Shown here: piece by piece, positions 63,068 through 64,000 of the stretch
How positions within the stretch are numbered: the first letter of the stretch is position 1
How the letters are laid out: each line of letters begins with the position of its first letter
Assembly: GCA_950022655.1 (NCBI GenBank)
Contig: OX465582.1
Location: 93,014,704 to 93,078,703 of the forward strand
Origin: Alentia gelatinosa
Taxonomy: Eukaryota; Annelida; Polychaeta; Phyllodocida; Polynoidae
Length of the DNA stretch: 64,000 bases
Reading direction: 5' to 3'
Notes under the pieces: generated by a model
Database searches by the model: none
The model's input: only the letters and a program-made list of their open reading frames with translations
What the model was told of the DNA's origin: nothing
Translations under genes and position numbers: made by a program

Positions 63068-63362
63068 TTATCCTACCTTGTCAGATGTTTTTAACATCAT
63101 ATGTCAAGTGTGGCATATGAATATTTTATGGCATTTTATGGCATTTTATGGCATAACTGGCATACAGTTACACCATGTTAAGTTTATGGAGATTTATATG
63201 AGGGGTAGGATAATAGAGGGAAACTATGTTCTGGTGAGCAAAAGTTCAAAGTTACGAGGTAAGGCTCGGAAAAATTACTGCCCAAGGCCTTGGCTGCTGG
63301 CAGTGATTTTTCCGAGACTTACTGAGTAATTTTGACTTTTGCTTACTGGTACTTGGTTTCCC
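63068..63362. repeat. Class A cassette with ~70-bp stem hairpin
   Basis: Module TTATCCTACC to GGGGTAGGATAA (63068-63213), with three copies of TTTTATGGCA inside. The hairpin (63218-63362) pairs GAAACTATGTTCTGGTGAGC with GCTTACTGGTACTTGGTTTC and continues inward to CTCGGAAAAATTACTGCCCA. The tip is AAGGCCTTGGCTGCTGG. Confidence 0.8.
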
Positions 63363-64000
63363 TATTCCTATGTACCTTTAGATATCGATAATAATGATAA
63401 TTTCCTTCCTGCGATAACCCCAGAAAAATGGCCACCCTTATTGAGTAACTGCAATATCTAGGTTTTCGTCCCGCTGCTCTTTATGTCACGTGGTCAGGCT
63501 GGGATAAAAATGTCAGCCTGGGACGAAAACGTCAGCCTGGGACGAAAATGTCAGCCTCGCTGCATAACTTATAATTACTACACCCCCAGCAGCAGTATGT
63601 CGGAAATGGGTATATAGGATTAGTCTCTCCCTGTGATTTGCTGTGAGTTATACAACTTGGGCAGAGATCACAATGCGCGCCATAAATGGTTTTAGGTGAT
63701 AGTCAATCAACGATAACAAATCTCTCTATGAATGACTTTGAGTTGTACGAGTTTGGAAGAGTTCACAAGCCGCAGCATAAAAAGCTGTGAGTTGTACTTT
63801 TCAATCAGGGGTCACTAGCCTCAGTGGCTGAAAATTGCACTTGTCAGGTAAAGATCATCTCCGCAAGGGTCACAGGAGCAGCTCAAGTTGAACAGAAGAA
63901 AAGCGAGCAACTCATTAACAGCGTGTGGCTGACCCTGCCATACATTCTTCTTCCTGTTCTCAGAGCTACATGATCACATCCTACTGTCGCTGACGTCAAA
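63363..64000. other. Non-coding end of window
   Basis: GTCAGCCTGGGACGAAAA is repeated three times (about 63510-63560). ATTACTACACCCCCAGCAGC at 63575 is a class C fragment. No gene. Confidence 0.45.

Larger units (their letters stand above)
60996..63860. repeat. Degenerate ~55-bp tandem array broken by insertions
   Basis: Phrases of the type CTCTCTGTGAATGGCTGTGA, GTTGTACGAGTCAATCAGAG recur at 60495-60555, 61000-61390, 61680-61800 and 63620-63860. The blocks are separated by a TTAGGC-type element, a solo LTR, a GGGCCC-type element and a class A cassette, so one old array appears to have been split repeatedly. Confidence 0.65.

Noticed and set aside
4580..63362. Helitron identity for the hairpin cassettes
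   Set aside because: Helitrons have one small hairpin near a CTRR 3' end and insert between A and T without duplication. These have much longer stems, inverted module ends and no consistent CTRR end.

Overview
This window looks like animal (metazoan) nuclear DNA, most likely from a marine invertebrate. It has no operons or ribosome-binding sites. It is dense with retrotransposons and miniature inverted-repeat elements, and it carries a tRNA-derived SINE head, microsatellites and minisatellites. I recognise no complete host gene. The large ORFs all belong to mobile elements. The SINE head (41519-41610) resembles a type I associate with molluscs and related phyla, but I cannot fix the taxon from sequence alone.

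The centre is a nest of retrotransposons. A Ngaro/DIRS-like tyrosine-recombinase retrotransposon spans 17001-33897. It is recognised by split direct repeats in A1...B1-A2-B2 order, a coiled-coil ORF1 start, and decayed reverse transcriptase, RNase H and tyrosine recombinase remnants. Inside it lies a young 12.6 kb Ty3/gypsy element (18249-30845) with two 552-bp LTRs that differ at only 5 positions by eye, a 4-bp ATAG target duplication and a tRNA-His primer-binding site. It encodes gag, protease, RT-RNase H-integrase, and a very long extra 3' ORF in the position where env is often found. That ORF is low in complexity and has C2H2-like zinc fingers. The element also carries a shift between protease and RT, a TAG inside the integrase C-terminus and a TAG inside the 3' ORF. 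About 350 bp and 700 bp of unexplained sequence on either side of it replace the middle of the Ngaro element.

The flanks (1-17000 and 33900-64000) are a mosaic of short elements. The most striking pattern is a recurring two-part cassette: a 130-320 bp module with inverted termini beginning TTAT..., next to a long hairpin of about 25-70 bp stem. Three module classes occur (TTATCYYACCCC, TTATTATCCAYC, TTATTATATACC). The hairpin stems differ between copies, but the tips tend to share a GAGGCGAAGCCGAG-like motif flanked by AGTAAT. About twenty examples are listed, some nested in one another. Other families are TTAA-flanked ~500-bp elements (4 copies), pogo-like TA-flanked elements (3), a ~280-bp family beginning TTAGGC (2), a ~280-bp family beginning GCACCCCTCTC (2), CCGGGGACACAC elements, a LINE fragment at 46264-47812, a second LINE at 57379-59655 nested inside a TIR element, and a minus-strand solo LTR at 61834-62375 related to the gypsy LTR.

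Tandem arrays include a 56-bp repeat fused to a perfect 180-bp duplication (8479-8954), a 27-bp minisatellite (50437-51520), a C-rich array able to form G-quadruplexes on the minus strand (10737-11208), and a degenerate ~55-bp array (60490-63860). Two GC-richer patches near 55.2 kb and 56.8 kb hold ETS, CRE, E-box and CTCF-like motifs. They are the best candidates for host regulatory DNA.
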